Shown: one piece after another, positions 27,888 through 38,557 of the stretch | Position numbering within the stretch: position 1 is the stretch's first letter | How the letters are laid out: every line of letters starts with the position of its first letter | Assembly: GCA_963829965.1 (NCBI GenBank) | Contig: CAWHLK010000022.1 | Coordinates: 62,001 to 126,000 of the forward strand | DNA length: 64,000 nt | Origin: DASXZH01 sp963829965 | GTDB lineage: Bacteria > Armatimonadota > Fimbriimonadia > Fimbriimonadales > Fimbriimonadaceae | Reading direction: 5' to 3' | Notes under the pieces: model-generated | The model's database searches: none | Told to the model about the DNA's origin: nothing | Seen by the model: only the letters and a program-made list of their open reading frames with translations | Program-made: the position numbers and the translations under genes

Positions 27888-29748
27888 CCTGCCGGCTTGC
27901 AGGGTCTTAGGCGTGGGAGTGATTGTCAACGATTCTGGCTCCACCTCTATCGTGTTTGTAGCCGTGAGAGGACCATAGGTCGCGGTAACTCTAAGCGTTT
28001 CCGCCATGGTCGTAACCTTTGTTAGAATGTTGATGATGCCACTCTGAGAGGAGCCAGATGGGATGATCACTTGCGCGGGCGAAATACTTCCCAAACTGGG
28101 ATTGCTTGTGGTCAGATCCACAGCTAGACCATTTGGCGGCGCAGGCGAACTCAGCGAAACGTAAATTCCGGCCTTGGAACCGCCCGTTATTGTAGGAACA
28201 ACCACCTGGAGTGCACCCAACGTGATCGGGGTTACAAACAGAGTGCCCGAACTGGTCGCGTTATTGTTCTTCTGGGTGGCGACCACAGTTATAAACTCGT
28301 TGGCAAAAACTGGTTTCGTCGTGGCCGTGAACTTGCCCACGTTTGAACCACTTGCGACGGTCACCGTCGTTGGGCTGAGTGCAACAGAGGCCGTACCCGT
28401 TGTTTCCGCCAGATTCACAGTGATCGGCGTGGGACCTGCTTTACCGTTGAGCACCACAAGACCGTCAGACGGAAATCCTCCGGAAACAATCTGGGGCGAG
28501 AACTGCACGTTTGCCACACTGGCCGGCAACACCGAAAGCACCCAAGTAGGAGTGAATGCAAAGGACTGCTCAGAGGTATTGGGCAAGAAAGTGTTGACGA
28601 TCTGACCCGAGAACGTTACTTGCGTGGCCGAGTCAACACCATTCGTATCCACCGTAAGGAGCGCGCTGCTCTGGCCGGAGTAGATCGTGACGGTCGAGGT
28701 CTCTGGCTTCGCGATCTGCGGATCAGTCGAAGTCACCTGGATAGTCACGTCGTAATAAGGAATCTTCGAACCCGCAGGCGGATACGGCACTTGCTCTGCA
28801 AGGCTGACACTCGCCGTAGTGTTGTTGCCACCCACAATGCTTGGCACGGCAAGGCTGAAGCCCTGCAGGAGTGGGACGACCTCAACGCCGCGAATGAGGT
28901 AAATGCCGTCATGATACGCGGTCAGCGACACCTCGGTCGCGACCGTAACATCAGTTGTCTGGATTCCGAACCCTTCGGTCGTTACCGGCGTCGCAGGAGG
29001 CGCCGCATTTTCGAAATTGAACACGAACGAAGGAATGATGTTTTGATTACTCGATACAAACTCGATCGGAACCGAGTTTGGATAGGGCGGTGCAGAACTC
29101 AAGGTCACTGAGCCGCCGCCCGCCAATCCGCCTGGAATCACCCCTGGCACGTAAAGGTCCGCAAGATAAGGTGGGCCTGCCACTTTGAACTTAGAAAGGA
29201 ACCCCATGGGGTAGGGTCCTGGAACTGCTCCCACAACCGGGGCATTATCGTTCGGATTCCAGAACAGCCAAGGCGCGGCTTGGGCCGTCGGATTAGTGGG
29301 TACGTCGTAATAGGTGTCATCGAAGACGCCGGGAGTCGTTGGAAACTCCACCGATGCCGGGCTGCTGCACACAAAGGAATCCGTCCAACCAACCATGTAG
29401 CAGTTGCCACCTGCATCAATGGCAAGTTCTTCCGCCTGGTCGTCGTATGTGCCACCCCAGTAGGAGCCGTAAACCAAGCCGGTTCCCGTTGGGTTAATCA
29501 CTTCAAGGAAGGCATCGCCGGGGGTATATGGCGGCGAGATCACGTACGTCGGCGACTTGTTTATGAATGGCTCTACCGGATTGTAGGCCGTAAAGGCAGA
29601 TTGGGCCGAATCTGCTCCAGTCGTCGGGATCCCCTCAAACGGAACCTCGGTATTGACCGAACCTGTAAGATACAGATTGCCGGAGGGATCCACCGCTATC
29701 CAGCTGAGAACGTTGATTCCCAAGCCTGTGTAAGTCGCGTATTCGACT
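27888..29748 (-). CDS. SBBP/Ig-repeat protein A, propeller end and first Ig-like repeats
   Basis: About 620 codons of protein A. It opens with the last SBBP blades (NVLSWIAVDPSGNLYLTG, YGSYWGGTYDDQAEELAID, VEFPTTPGVFDDTY). It continues into Ig-like repeats (VSLTAYHDGIYLIRGVEV, VQFSPQIVSGGFPSDG, VVVPTITGGSKAGIYV). Protein B has the same order with moderate divergence, so the two genes arose by tandem duplication. It is joined upstream by a lost base in the AA at 29748-29749. The protein should be exported with its fragments upstream. Confidence 0.8.
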
Positions 29749-29984
29749 TCGAGCCCGCACCATCGAATTTCGCGACGAACAACCCTCCGTCGGAGCCGCT
29801 AAATAAAGCACCCGTTGTCGTCGGAAAATCGATCGAACCCGAACCGCCCCACACATAGGGTTCACCAATAGAGTTAACTGCGATGCCACCGCAATAGTCA
29901 TCGCCGCTGCCACCGATATAGGTCGTGAACGAAACCGACATCGGACCGGCCGCGCCAGAACTGCTGGCAGTCGCCGGGTTGAGT
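29749..29984 (-). CDS. SBBP protein A, short propeller fragment
   Basis: About 78 codons between two frameshifts in the propeller of protein A. It reads LNPATASSSGAAGPMSVS, TTYIGGSGDDYCGG and VNSIGEPYVWGGSGS, and matches protein B almost exactly. It is joined upstream by an extra base near 29984 (AAGACTC instead of AAGCTC). Confidence 0.7.
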
Positions 29985-31598
29985 CTTTGTGACAAACCCG
30001 TCATCGTTTCGAGCAACGGTCTGAAACGCTCCCGTGGTGGCAGGTATGCCGCCCGCGGTCTCTCCACAGAGATAAATGCCTCCGTCCAGTGCAACTGTGC
30101 CACCTGTAGTGATGGAACCGGGACCACCATAATAGGTCGAGAAGTAAACGGATGCATTCGTGTTAAGGCAGAGAATAAACGCATCATCAGACGGAGGTGT
30201 GGTTTGGTACGCATGGCTACTCGGCGTGATCGTGCCCTTGCCAAAGACGTAGATGCGGTCGGTGCCGTCAACACCAATGTTCAGCAGGTTTCCGTATTCT
30301 CTGGGGTCGTCACCGATATTCTGGACGTCTCCGAATCCAATGGAACCGGACGTTCCGCAAAAGCCATCCGCACCCTTGAGTTGGAAGCCTCCGCCGATAT
30401 ACGTCGAATACACAAGCTTGGTGCCGTCAGGGCTCAGGATACTCACGACGGTCGCGAACTTATTGCTACCTGAAGGAGCCGTCTGGAGGGCGCCGGCGGT
30501 CATCGGATACCCGCTTTGCGCAAACCCACCTACGATAACTCGATTGGCGGAGTCCAGTTGAACGAGAGTTCCACAGGAAATCTTGCCCTCCCCACTTGAG
30601 AGAATGTCGCTAAAGACCAGATGGCTGCCGTCTTGGGTGAACTTCGTAACGAACAGGTCAGCTCCGGGCACATAGTGGCCGTACGGGCCAACCGTCACCG
30701 GAAAGTCGGGAGCGGTTGTGAATCCCGTGATCACGGGAGCGCTGTCTTGCCCAACCGCGACTCCAAACGCCTGGGTGAACGCGGCGCCATTGTCTCCCAC
30801 AAGAGTGGAATAGATTACGGAGTAGTAGGTCGGGTCAATGGTGAGCGCCTTGGTTCTGTCGTACTTGCCGACTTTAAAGCCGACTCGGCCATCCGCATGC
30901 AAATCGAACTTAACGTTTACCGGCGACTTGACGCCGTTCACGTTCTGGTATGCATGGAGATCCGCAATAGCCTGGTGCCCAACCGAGGTGGAAAGCGATA
31001 AGGTGCCGTCACTGTTTCGGGTAATCCCTTGAGCACCTCGATAGTTGACAACAACGTTGGACACGCTATGGCCAGGAGCCACAACGATGTCAAAGACCGG
31101 GTTGTTATCTTCCTTTGTTAGATGTAGATCGACTCCGTCATAGATCCCCTTGATATCGGCTTCCGCGTAGCTATCCGCCTGAAAGGTGCGATTGGGGGTG
31201 ATGAAGTTGATCTTGCGATTGATGGGCTTGCTCCCAACCGCCGCGGAATTGGACGAGGAGTTTTCAAACTCCATCGATACAACATCACCGCTAAATTCCG
31301 CGGGCGTAGTTTGAGATTCCGGGCGCGTTGTTTGGAAGAAGTCGTAAAGAACGGAATGATCGGTTACCCAGATGCGCGTGGAGCCGATTGATGTGTAATA
31401 ACGGGCCATCGGATTCCATTGCCCTTTATTCTCAATAAAGCCACGGCCCAACGGACCTCCGCCCTTCGTTAAATCGGTGACTTGCTGGGAACTCGGCTTT
31501 TCCGGTCCCGACGCGTGCGCCAAGTTGGACCCACCTAATAAAGCCACGGCGGTCATTGCCGCCCCCAAAACTCTGACCAAAGACTTCTTACCTATCAC
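29985..31598 (-). CDS. SBBP beta-propeller protein A, N-terminal fragment
   Basis: Start of secreted giant A, about 538 codons before the first indel. The GTG at 31598 (MIGKKSLVRV) has GAGGAG eight bases upstream and is preferred to the GTG at 31658. A signal peptide (VLGAAMTAVALLGGSNLAHAS) is followed by GFIENKGQWN, RIWVTDHSVLYDFFQT and KINFITPNRTFQADSY, the domain that precedes SBBP propellers. Blades follow, with signatures such as YSTYIGGG and FSTYYGGP. The repaired protein would be about 1630 residues. Its ligand and role are unknown; large surface propeller/Ig proteins are commonly adhesive or polymer-binding. Upstream, the 258 bases to smc hold no other gene I can support. Confidence 0.82.
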
Positions 31599-31856
31599 AG
31601 AAACGACTCCTCTGCCCGCCAAACATGATAAAGCGCGGCACCCTCGCCGCACCTTCACCCGTAACCTATTGTATCCGGTCTAACCTGTGAGAACTACCCG
31701 ATTATTGCTACTATAAACCGTTAAATGTATAAATCAGCTCTCGCGAGTTAGGCTGGACTCACCGGTCAGACGGGCAAAATGCTCTCAAAGTTCTATCCTA
31801 ATCCTTCCTAATCCATTATTCTTTTCTGCAAAAAACTTCCATTTGGTCCTGGGTTT

Positions 31857-34657
31857 TCAGCTTGAAACGCTCTCCAGGGTCTCTGCATGGGGCGTAAAGC
31901 GTACAGGAACCAGCGTGGAGACACCCGGCTCATCCATGGTAACGCCCAGCCAAACCGGCGCCGATTGGATGGTTGTCATGTTGTGAGTGATCAGGATGAA
32001 CTGGGTTGTCTTCGTAAAATCCTGAAGAAGAGCCACGAATCTTTCCACATTCCGCCCGTCGAGCGGAGCGTCAACCTCATCGAGCACGACCAGTGGACTT
32101 GGCTTTACCTGCAAGAGCGCAAACAGAAAGGAAGTCGCGCATAGGGAGCGCTCTCCGCCGCTGAGCAATTCCAACCGTTGGCGCTTTTTCCCTGGAAGCA
32201 GCACGTCAATCTCAACGCCGGCGTCCAAAACGTTGTCTTGGTCTGTGAGGAAGATTCGCCCTTCCCCACCCGCAAAAAGAGTGGAGAATATCTCGGTAAA
32301 GGCGACCTGGAGCTTCTCAAACGTATCGAGGAACCGCTCTCTCGTCAGCTTGTCCAGTTCGCGAACGCTCGAATCGATCTGTTTGATGCCTTCCGACACG
32401 TCCTCGCTCTGGTTGGTGAGTTCGTCCCATCGCGAGGTCAAGCGCTCAAAAGCTTCGACTGCGCCAAGGTTTACTTCTCCCATTGCTTTCAGCTCTTTTC
32501 TAAGCCTATTCACGACGGAGGCGGCATCTCTCGGCAACTCGATCTCCGCTGCCTGTAGTAGAGCGTCCTCCTCGCCGACGTTATATTCCTCGATGAGGCG
32601 CTGCAGACCGGCGGCACGCCGGGTTTCGATTCTTGCTCTCGTCAGTTCGGCCTGATGCGCCGCTTCAGTGCAGGCTTGAGAATCGGTCCTTGCTTTCCGG
32701 GCGGCTTCGCCGAGCCTGGTTATCTCTTCAACGAGCTTCGACTTCTCGGCCTGGAAGCCGCTTAGTTCCTTCTCTGCCGCTTGCCTTGCCTCTTCCGCCC
32801 TTTCCAATTGTTGTTTGGCCCTGAGGATCTCGGCGCTAGCTATATCCCGTTCTGGACCCAGATTTGATGCCCGTCGTTCCCTTAGCTTTTCGTTTTCGTG
32901 AGCCGCGTGCAGGCGCTTTTGCCCGATTTCCAGGCGGGTTTCCGCCTGCTTGGCTCTGTCTTGCGCCTCGTGCAGCCGTTGTGAGACGGACTCCGCGTCC
33001 GCGTTTCTTGCAGCGAGGCCCGCCACCAGCGCGTCCCGCCTGGCCTCTACGGCGGCAAAATCCACATCAGGAATTTCCTCGGCCTTGCGCGCTTGCAGAT
33101 CCTCCAACTCGGCGTGGAGTTTGTTCGCGCCACGCTCGGTGGTGTTAAGCTCGTTCTGGATGTTCTGCAGCCAATCCTTGGCTTCCTTGAGATCGTTTAG
33201 AGCCTCTTGATGCATCTTTCTGGATTCGGTGATGCGCTGCCCGAGTTCGGCCCTTTCGCCTTCAACGACCGCGGCCTGTTTTTCGGCCGCCAGAACGTAA
33301 GCATCCAGCTTCTTGAGTTCTGAGATGGCTTGAGCTAGGTCAGCCTTGCGCTGAACAAGCCCATAGCCCGCCTTGGCTGCAACGCCGCCCGTCACCGCCC
33401 CTCCGCTATGAACGACTTCGCCATCGAGGGTAACGAGACGATTCCAACCGGAAGTCTTGGCCATTCCAAGCGCGATATCGATATCGGCGACCACGAGGAC
33501 CCGGCCAAGCAGGCTCTCGAAAACCGGCCGATACTGAGGCTTGCAATCGACAAGGTCGCAGGCCCGCCCAACGACGCCTCGCTGATTCAGCAGCCTCTTT
33601 AGGTCGGATCCCGGTTCATAGGCCCGGATCAGAGGAAGAGGCTGAAAGGTTGCTCGCCCAAGCCGGTTTGCTTTCAAGTGCTCGATCGCGGACTTGGCAT
33701 CCGCTTCCGTTTCCACAATCAGATCATTAACCGCTCCGCCAAGTGCCGTTTCAATCGCAGTCGCATGTTCTTTCTTGACTTCGACCGCTTCGCCGACCGG
33801 TACGTAGCTGGCATTCAAGATTCCGCGATTTTTCGCCTCAAGAACCGCGCGGGCTCCCTGAGTGAGTCCTTCGTGAGCATCAATCGTGGCTTCGATCCCC
33901 TGCCGCCGGCCTTCCAGCGAGGCTTTTTCCGCCAGCCTTTTCCTTAGCTCTTGAGCCCTTTGGGCTTCGTCCGCCTCGAGCTTTCTGCGGGCGTTCTCGG
34001 CCTCGGCAACAGCCCCTTCCGCCTCTTGGACCTTTCGATGAAAGGCATCGTGCGATGCCTGTGCCTCGTCTCTCGCCGCGACCAGATCGGGCAACGACTT
34101 TTCGATTCCATCGATTTCCCGCCGGACCCCTTTGATGCGCTCGGCGTTGTGAGCAAACTCGGCGTCCTGCTTTAGTCGTTTGTTATGCTGTTCGCGGGCC
34201 TGGCCAAGTTCAGCATCTACCCTTTGAAGCTGCTCACGGAGCTGACGGGCTTCTTCGCCGGCGCCCGCGCTTTCTTCCCGGATCTTGCCAAGCTTCTCGC
34301 GTTCCTCTTCAAGTTCGGCGTGAAGAGACTCCATCTCAGACTCGGCCTCAAGAATGCGCACTTTGAGGAGTTCCGCTTCTTCTCCGAGGTTTGCCTCCAA
34401 CCCCTCTAGCGTAGAGAGCTTTTGCTCACTGAGGTGAATGGAGCCTTCCGCCCGTTCAATGGCGGTCAGATTTGCTTGGCGTGCGTCGCGCACCCGGTCT
34501 AACTCGGCATCCAGCCTGCGTAGAGCCTCGTTGGCGTGCCGCATGCCATCTTCCGCGGATTCTGCTGCCTCCAATTCCCCGCTTGCCAGTTTGAGGTTTG
34601 AAGAAACCCGCTCTTCAAGGTCGCGAACTTCCGTGGTCGCCTTGGCTACTTCGACAA
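31857..34657 (-). CDS. smc: Chromosome segregation protein SMC, C-terminal part after frameshift
   Basis: Main part of smc. The first coiled-coil arm leads to the hinge (about 230-370 residues in: GILNASYVPVGEAVEV, LGRATFQPLPLI, GAVTGGVAAKAGYG). The second arm follows, then the C-terminal ATPase half with signature LLSGGERSLCA and Walker B PLVVLDEVDAPLD. SMC dimers entrap DNA and compact the chromosome, usually with ScpA and ScpB, which are not in this window. Removing one T from the ATTT at 34656-34658 joins it to the N-terminal part, giving LLIVEVAKATTEVRDLEERV. Since smc is usually important for growth, this indel is more likely a sequence error than real decay. Confidence 0.93.
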
Positions 34658-35349
34658 ATCAGGAGCCCCGATTCCACTTCTCGAAGGCTTCCAAGCACGG
34701 ATTTGTAGCGAATGGCCCGCTCAGCCTCTTCGCGCAGGGGCTCTCGCTGGCCTTCGATTTCGCTTAGAATGTCGGCGATGCGGCTAAGGTGATCTTGAGC
34801 GGACGTGAGCCGCTTCAAGGATTCGAGTTTTCGCGCTCGATAGCGCTGCACGCCGGCCGCTTCGTCCACCCAGGCGCGCCTGTCTTCCGCGGAAGCAGCC
34901 AGCGCCTGATCGATGTCCTTTTGCCCGACGATTGAATAGCCCGTTCGGCCGAGGCCGCTATCGGCGAGCAGATCCACGATGTCCCGCAACCGGCAAGACT
35001 GCCGATTGATGTAGTAGTCGCTCTCACCCGCTCGGTTTAATCGGCGCGTTATCGAGACTTCGCTGGACTGAACGGGAAGCAAACCGTCTTCATTGTCGAA
35101 TAAGAGGGTTACTTCGGCAAACCCGACCGGCTTTCTTCTGGAGCTCCCGCTGAAGATCACGTCCTGGCTGGATTGGGCTCTCAGGTGCCGAGCGTTGCCC
35201 TCGCCAAGCCCCCAAAGAACGGCGTCGACAAGATTGGACTTGCCGCAGCCGTTGGGGCCAACGATGGCGATCATGTTGCCATGCAGGTCGAACTCGGTTC
35301 GATCTGCAAAGGTCTTGAATCCAAAAATCTTTACCCGTTTGAGACGCAT
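34658..35349 (-). CDS. smc: Chromosome segregation protein SMC, N-terminal part (frameshifted)
   Basis: N-terminal ATPase half of SMC: MRLKRVKIFGFKTFADRT start, Walker A GPNGCGKSN, and the Q-loop region (GYSIVGQKDIDQAL). It then enters the first coiled coil (LREEAERAIRYKSVLGSL) and breaks near 34657. Together the two parts encode about 1160 residues, the normal SMC length. The start is 12 bases downstream of the stop of the flavin-reductase-like gene on the same strand. Read without repair, this frame closes at 34615. Confidence 0.92.
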
Positions 35350-35361
35350 CTTGGGTTCTGT

Positions 35362-36007
35362 TTAGGACGGCTTCGAAGGCGGAGTTGGACCCTCCATTGA
35401 AAATAGCTCCATGCGAATTGGTATCGAGATAATGCGGGCCGCCCATTCGGGAGATCGGCCGGAACAGCGCAGGGTCCACCCCACGGCCGTTCCACACCGC
35501 TTCCAGCACGTGGATTCGTATAACTTCTCCAATAACATAGCACGCTGCAAAGGGCGTATTCCCGTGGGGGACGATTTGAAACACCTTGCATTCGAACTGG
35601 ACTGGGCTTTCGAGGATCCTCTCCGGGCGGACGAGGTCGCTAGTCAGCGACGTGAACCCGCAAAACTCCCATTCGCTTCTTCGGTAAGGATTCTCGGAAG
35701 TGAAATTGGCCATGACTTCCGCCATTTCTCGTGTGGCCATGCTCGCCACGAACTCCCCCGTTTCCTCGGCATTCACAAGGCTGTGCTTCTTCTCGCCTTT
35801 TGAATTTAAGGTTGAACTGTAGACAAGGCTAGGCGGGTTTGCTCCTCCCGGCATGAAGAAGCTGAACGGCGCAAGGTTTCGCTCGCCGCTCGCGCTGATG
35901 GTGCTGACGAACGCAATGGGCCGCGGCTGAACGCCGGCTACAAGAATGTCGTAAACCTCGGACACCGCCATTTCTTGCGGATCGAGCGAAATGAAGGCGT
36001 CGGGCAT
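35362..36007 (-). CDS. Flavin reductase-like domain protein (frameshifted near C-terminus)
   Basis: About 215 residues of the FMN-binding split-barrel flavin reductase-like family: GVQPRPIAFVSTISASGERNLAPFS, followed by the conserved YSSTL and TGEFVAS. These proteins bind FMN; some reduce flavin with NAD(P)H, for many the reaction is unknown. After GGPHYLDTN the frame shifts near 35416-35419. The other frame supplies the short expected end IRMELFSMEGPTPPSKPS with its TAA at 35362, just before smc. Read unrepaired, the frame would run into smc as far as 35090. The start ATG begins the gene divergent from the 20-base repeat array. Confidence 0.8.
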
Positions 36008-36087
36008 CGGTGCAGTTTATAACAAAGCGTGAGCATGGCGTGGGAACGCTCTCTGACGCAAAATTCCACGCACGCCACGTTTACAGC

Positions 36088-36286
36088 GCGAAGCGCCAAG
36101 TTTACGGGCGAAGCCCACGTTTACAGCGCGAAGCCCATGTTACCGCGCGAAGCGCCAAGTTTACGGGCGAAGCCCATGTTTACGGCGCGAAGCGCCAAGT
36201 TTACGGGCGAAGCGCCAAGTTTACGGGCGAAGCGCCAAGTTTACGGGCGAAGCCCACGCTTACAGCGCGAAGCGCTTTCACAGCTT
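36088..36286. repeat. 20-bp tandem repeat array, 10 units
   Basis: Ten units start with GCGAAG at 36088, 36108, 36128, 36147, 36167, 36187, 36207, 36227, 36247 and 36267. Two unit types alternate: GCGAAGCGCCAAGTTTACGG and GCGAAGCCCACGTTTACAGC. One unit is 19 bases, and a degenerate partial unit precedes the array. It fills the divergent gap between the flavin-reductase-like gene and the glycosidase. The period is not a multiple of three, so it is not coding, although frames happen to stay open through it. Confidence 0.9.
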
Positions 36287-36304
36287 CGTATACACTATCT
36301 CTCC

Positions 36305-36824
36305 ATGCCCCGACCGCTGTTCGTTTACGATAACTGGTCAGCCTATGACGAATTGTCGGACAATAGCCCGCTAACTGAGGAGCTGGCGATGCGCCAACTT
36401 CAGGAGATCGTTCGCCTGAAGGCGCACGGCGTTCAGATGGACGCCTACCTCATGGACGCTTTTTGGTACGACCAGTCCGGCGGCTATCTCAAATGGAAGG
36501 CGGATCGCTGGCCGAATGGCCCAGACGGGTGGCTACAAGCCTGCCGCGAGAACAGTTTGCTGCCCGGCCTTTGGTTTCCAGCGAACGTGGCCTTTCAACT
36601 CGACCCGCCCGACGACTGGCTGGATTCACTTGCTCCGGGCGGCTATGGTTTTTGCTGCTTTGAAGGAGGGTTTCTCGACGGGTACTTGGCAAGGCTGGCC
36701 CATTGGTACGACCAGGGTGTCCGCGTCTTCAAGTTCGACTTTGCTGAGTTCGGCGCCGCTACCAGCGATGGCCTAAAAAGCTTCCTACCTAGCGAGATTC
36801 GGCTCCGCAATGAGACCGCCTTTA
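36305..36824 (+). CDS. GH36-like glycoside hydrolase, N-terminal part (frameshifted)
   Basis: Starts at the ATG at 36305 (MPRPLFVYDNWSAYDEL), immediately after the repeat array; upstream in-frame residues are translated repeat. It reads as a TIM-barrel of the alpha-galactosidase type (clan GH-D), with LMDAFWYDQSGGYLKWKADR and the strand GVRVFKFDFAEFG, where the Asp is the likely nucleophile as in YLKWD of GH36. There is no signal peptide, so it is cytoplasmic. The frame breaks at 36824 in TTTAAGAC, where one base is missing. The substrate is not certain. Confidence 0.68.
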
Positions 36825-37920
36825 AGACGGACTCAAGAATTTCAAGAAGAAATGTCCGGAAGCCGTTCTTTGCGCCTATAACGGTTTCGAGGAAACCGAA
36901 TTCATGACCCGGACGGATTTTCCGCTTCGGAGGGTTTTGAATCCGAACTGGATGGAAGCCTTTGACTCGATTTACGTGGGCGATCCGCGCCCGGCCGATC
37001 TGCCTTTGAACAACTTCTGGCGAACGCTCGATGGTTATGCCGATCAGATGGTTTGGTACCTGCACCGTGGAGGAATGGCGCTGGACCAACTTGACAACTG
37101 CGCCTTTATGATCGGTGAGGCGGGCACCTGCTACCAACGCGGTAAAGCAGGGTGGAAAGAAACACTTTTGCTTTCCCTTGCCCGAGGCGGGAAGATCCAC
37201 ATGACGCTCGGCAACCTGGAGAACCTCAGCGATGGTGACGCGGAATGGTTCGCGCGAGCACAAAAGGCCTTTGCGTCGTTCCCTGCGCCGGTCATGCTGG
37301 GCGGCGAACCTGGCCAGGGCCAAGCCTATGGGTACCTGGCCTCGAATGACGGTCGACAGATCTTTACCGCCGTGAACCCTGGACTTAATCGCCAGATGCT
37401 GGAGAGGCCTGCCGGACTTCAACTTGCGTTTTCGGACCGGCCGATGACCGATGCCGGCATCCTAGAACTTGGCCCCGGCGGAATGGCGGTGCTGGCGAAC
37501 TTTGAACTTCACTTGGGCCAGGGCGACCAAGCAGAGTTGTTTCTCTTCCCCGTCTCAACGAAATGGCAAGCCACCGCTCACTCGGCCGAGGCGACTTTCA
37601 CGATGCCAGGCGAAGGCGATCTTCATCTCGTTATGACCCAACATGACGCAAAGGGAAATGCGGTTCGCACCAGCGGAGGGCCCCCTCCAACCGGTGAGAC
37701 GATGGCGAACCTCCTTAAAATAACCGTCGAATTAGACGGACAGCCGTGCAAAGTGGACCGGCCGGACGATAAAGCCATTTGGAGCGGTCTCTCTTGGGCA
37801 TACGGCATCGTTGAAAGCCTGCAAAAGGGCGATAAAGTCAGAGTCACGTTTGAGACAGCCGACTCGAGCGTGGCCGTCATAAAGCCTCAAGCCTTCCTTT
37901 CGGCTCCCCAGGTTCCATAA
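36825..37920 (+). CDS. GH36-like glycoside hydrolase, C-terminal part after frameshift
   Basis: Continuation of the gene starting at 36305, joined as DGLKNFKKKCPEAVLCAYNGFEETEF and onwards. The second half of the barrel includes NPNWMEAFDSIYVGDPRPAD, where the Asp after YVG is a candidate acid/base. A beta-sandwich C-terminal domain begins near PVMLGGEPGQGQAYGYL. The repaired protein is about 538 residues. The first in-frame ATG in this part (36904, in EFMTRTDF) lies within the conserved barrel and is not a true start. The gene ends in a convergent gap filled with heptamer repeats. Confidence 0.7.
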
Positions 37921-38000
37921 TAATTCAAAGGCGCGAAGCGGCCGCAAAGATTTCTGCCGTGGGTTTAGAATGAGCAAAAACAGCCTGGCCTGTGCACATA

Positions 38001-38113
38001 AAAGACCCAAAACCCAAAACCCAAAACCCAAAAACCTAAAACCTAAAACCTAAAACCTAAAACCCAAAACCCAAGACCTAACACGCCCAAAACCCAAAAC
38101 CCAAAACCCAACA
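38001..38113. repeat. Heptamer array AAAACCC/AAAACCT
   Basis: About 15 copies of a seven-base unit, AAAACCC or AAAACCT, with a few spacer interruptions, fill the convergent gap between the glycosidase and the biotin-carrier gene. They end at the latter's TAG. The unit resembles telomere-type repeats, but the position is interior. No coding potential is seen. Confidence 0.85.
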
Positions 38114-38557
38114 CTAAACACTTTCCGTACTGGGCTCGATGTGGGCCAACAAATCTCCCTCGGCAACTTGCGCGCCCTTCCCAAATGGCAACTGGGCGAC
38201 CTTACCTGCAAACGGCGCGGTAAGGGACTGATGGGTCTTCATTGCTTCCAGGACCAACAGCTTATCACCGTTTGAAACGGCTTGGCCTTCCGCGACAAAC
38301 ACATCCACGATCTGGCCCGGCATGGGGGCGCGTATCTCACCCGTTGAAGCATGGACATGGGCGCTCCGGGCGCCCTGCGTCTTCTCTATCGTGAATACGT
38401 GCCCCAGAAACGAAACTTGGACGGTATCGCCATTGCGAACAGCTACTGCCGTATGGGAGCCGTGTGCAGTGCGAACCGCCAGGCGATCCGGCAACAAGGA
38501 AATAACGGAAGGATCGGACTCAAGATCAACCTCCTCGCCATTGACGAAACGCCTCAT
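38114..38557 (-). CDS. Biotin carboxyl carrier protein
   Basis: 147 residues. The C-terminal 75 form a biotinyl domain (IRAPMPGQIVDVFVAEGQAV) with the biotin acceptor Lys107 in LEAMKTHQ. Met-Lys in that motif marks biotin rather than lipoyl attachment. The N-terminal half (MRRFVNGEEVDLE onward) resembles the linker that precedes the biotin domain in acyl-CoA carboxylase alpha chains, so this looks like a carrier subunit of a propionyl- or other acyl-CoA carboxylase. Carboxylase subunits are not in this window. Its ATG overlaps the TGA of the amidotransferase-like gene (ATGA), so it is the last gene of a three-gene unit. Confidence 0.88.
   Translation of the reverse strand: MRRFVNGEEVDLESDPSVISLLPDRLAVRTAHGSHTAVAVRNGDTVQVSFLGHVFTIEKTQGARSAHVHASTGEIRAPMPGQIVDVFVAEGQAVSNGDKLLVLEAMKTHQSLTAPFAGKVAQLPFGKGAQVAEGDLLAHIEPSTESV

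Noticed and set aside
21768..31598. Treating each fragment of the giants as separate genes
   Set aside because: Fragments have no start sites at the joints, and their order and content match one protein when one- or two-base indels are corrected.
36088..36286. 20-bp array as a CRISPR
   Set aside because: Units abut without spacers.
36029..36304. Upstream extension of the glycosidase frame through the 20-bp array
   Set aside because: The residues are translated tandem repeat; the family sequence begins at the ATG at 36305.
38001..38113. Heptamer array as a true telomere or CRISPR
   Set aside because: It is interior, short and without spacers; CRISPR repeats are longer and separated by unique spacers.
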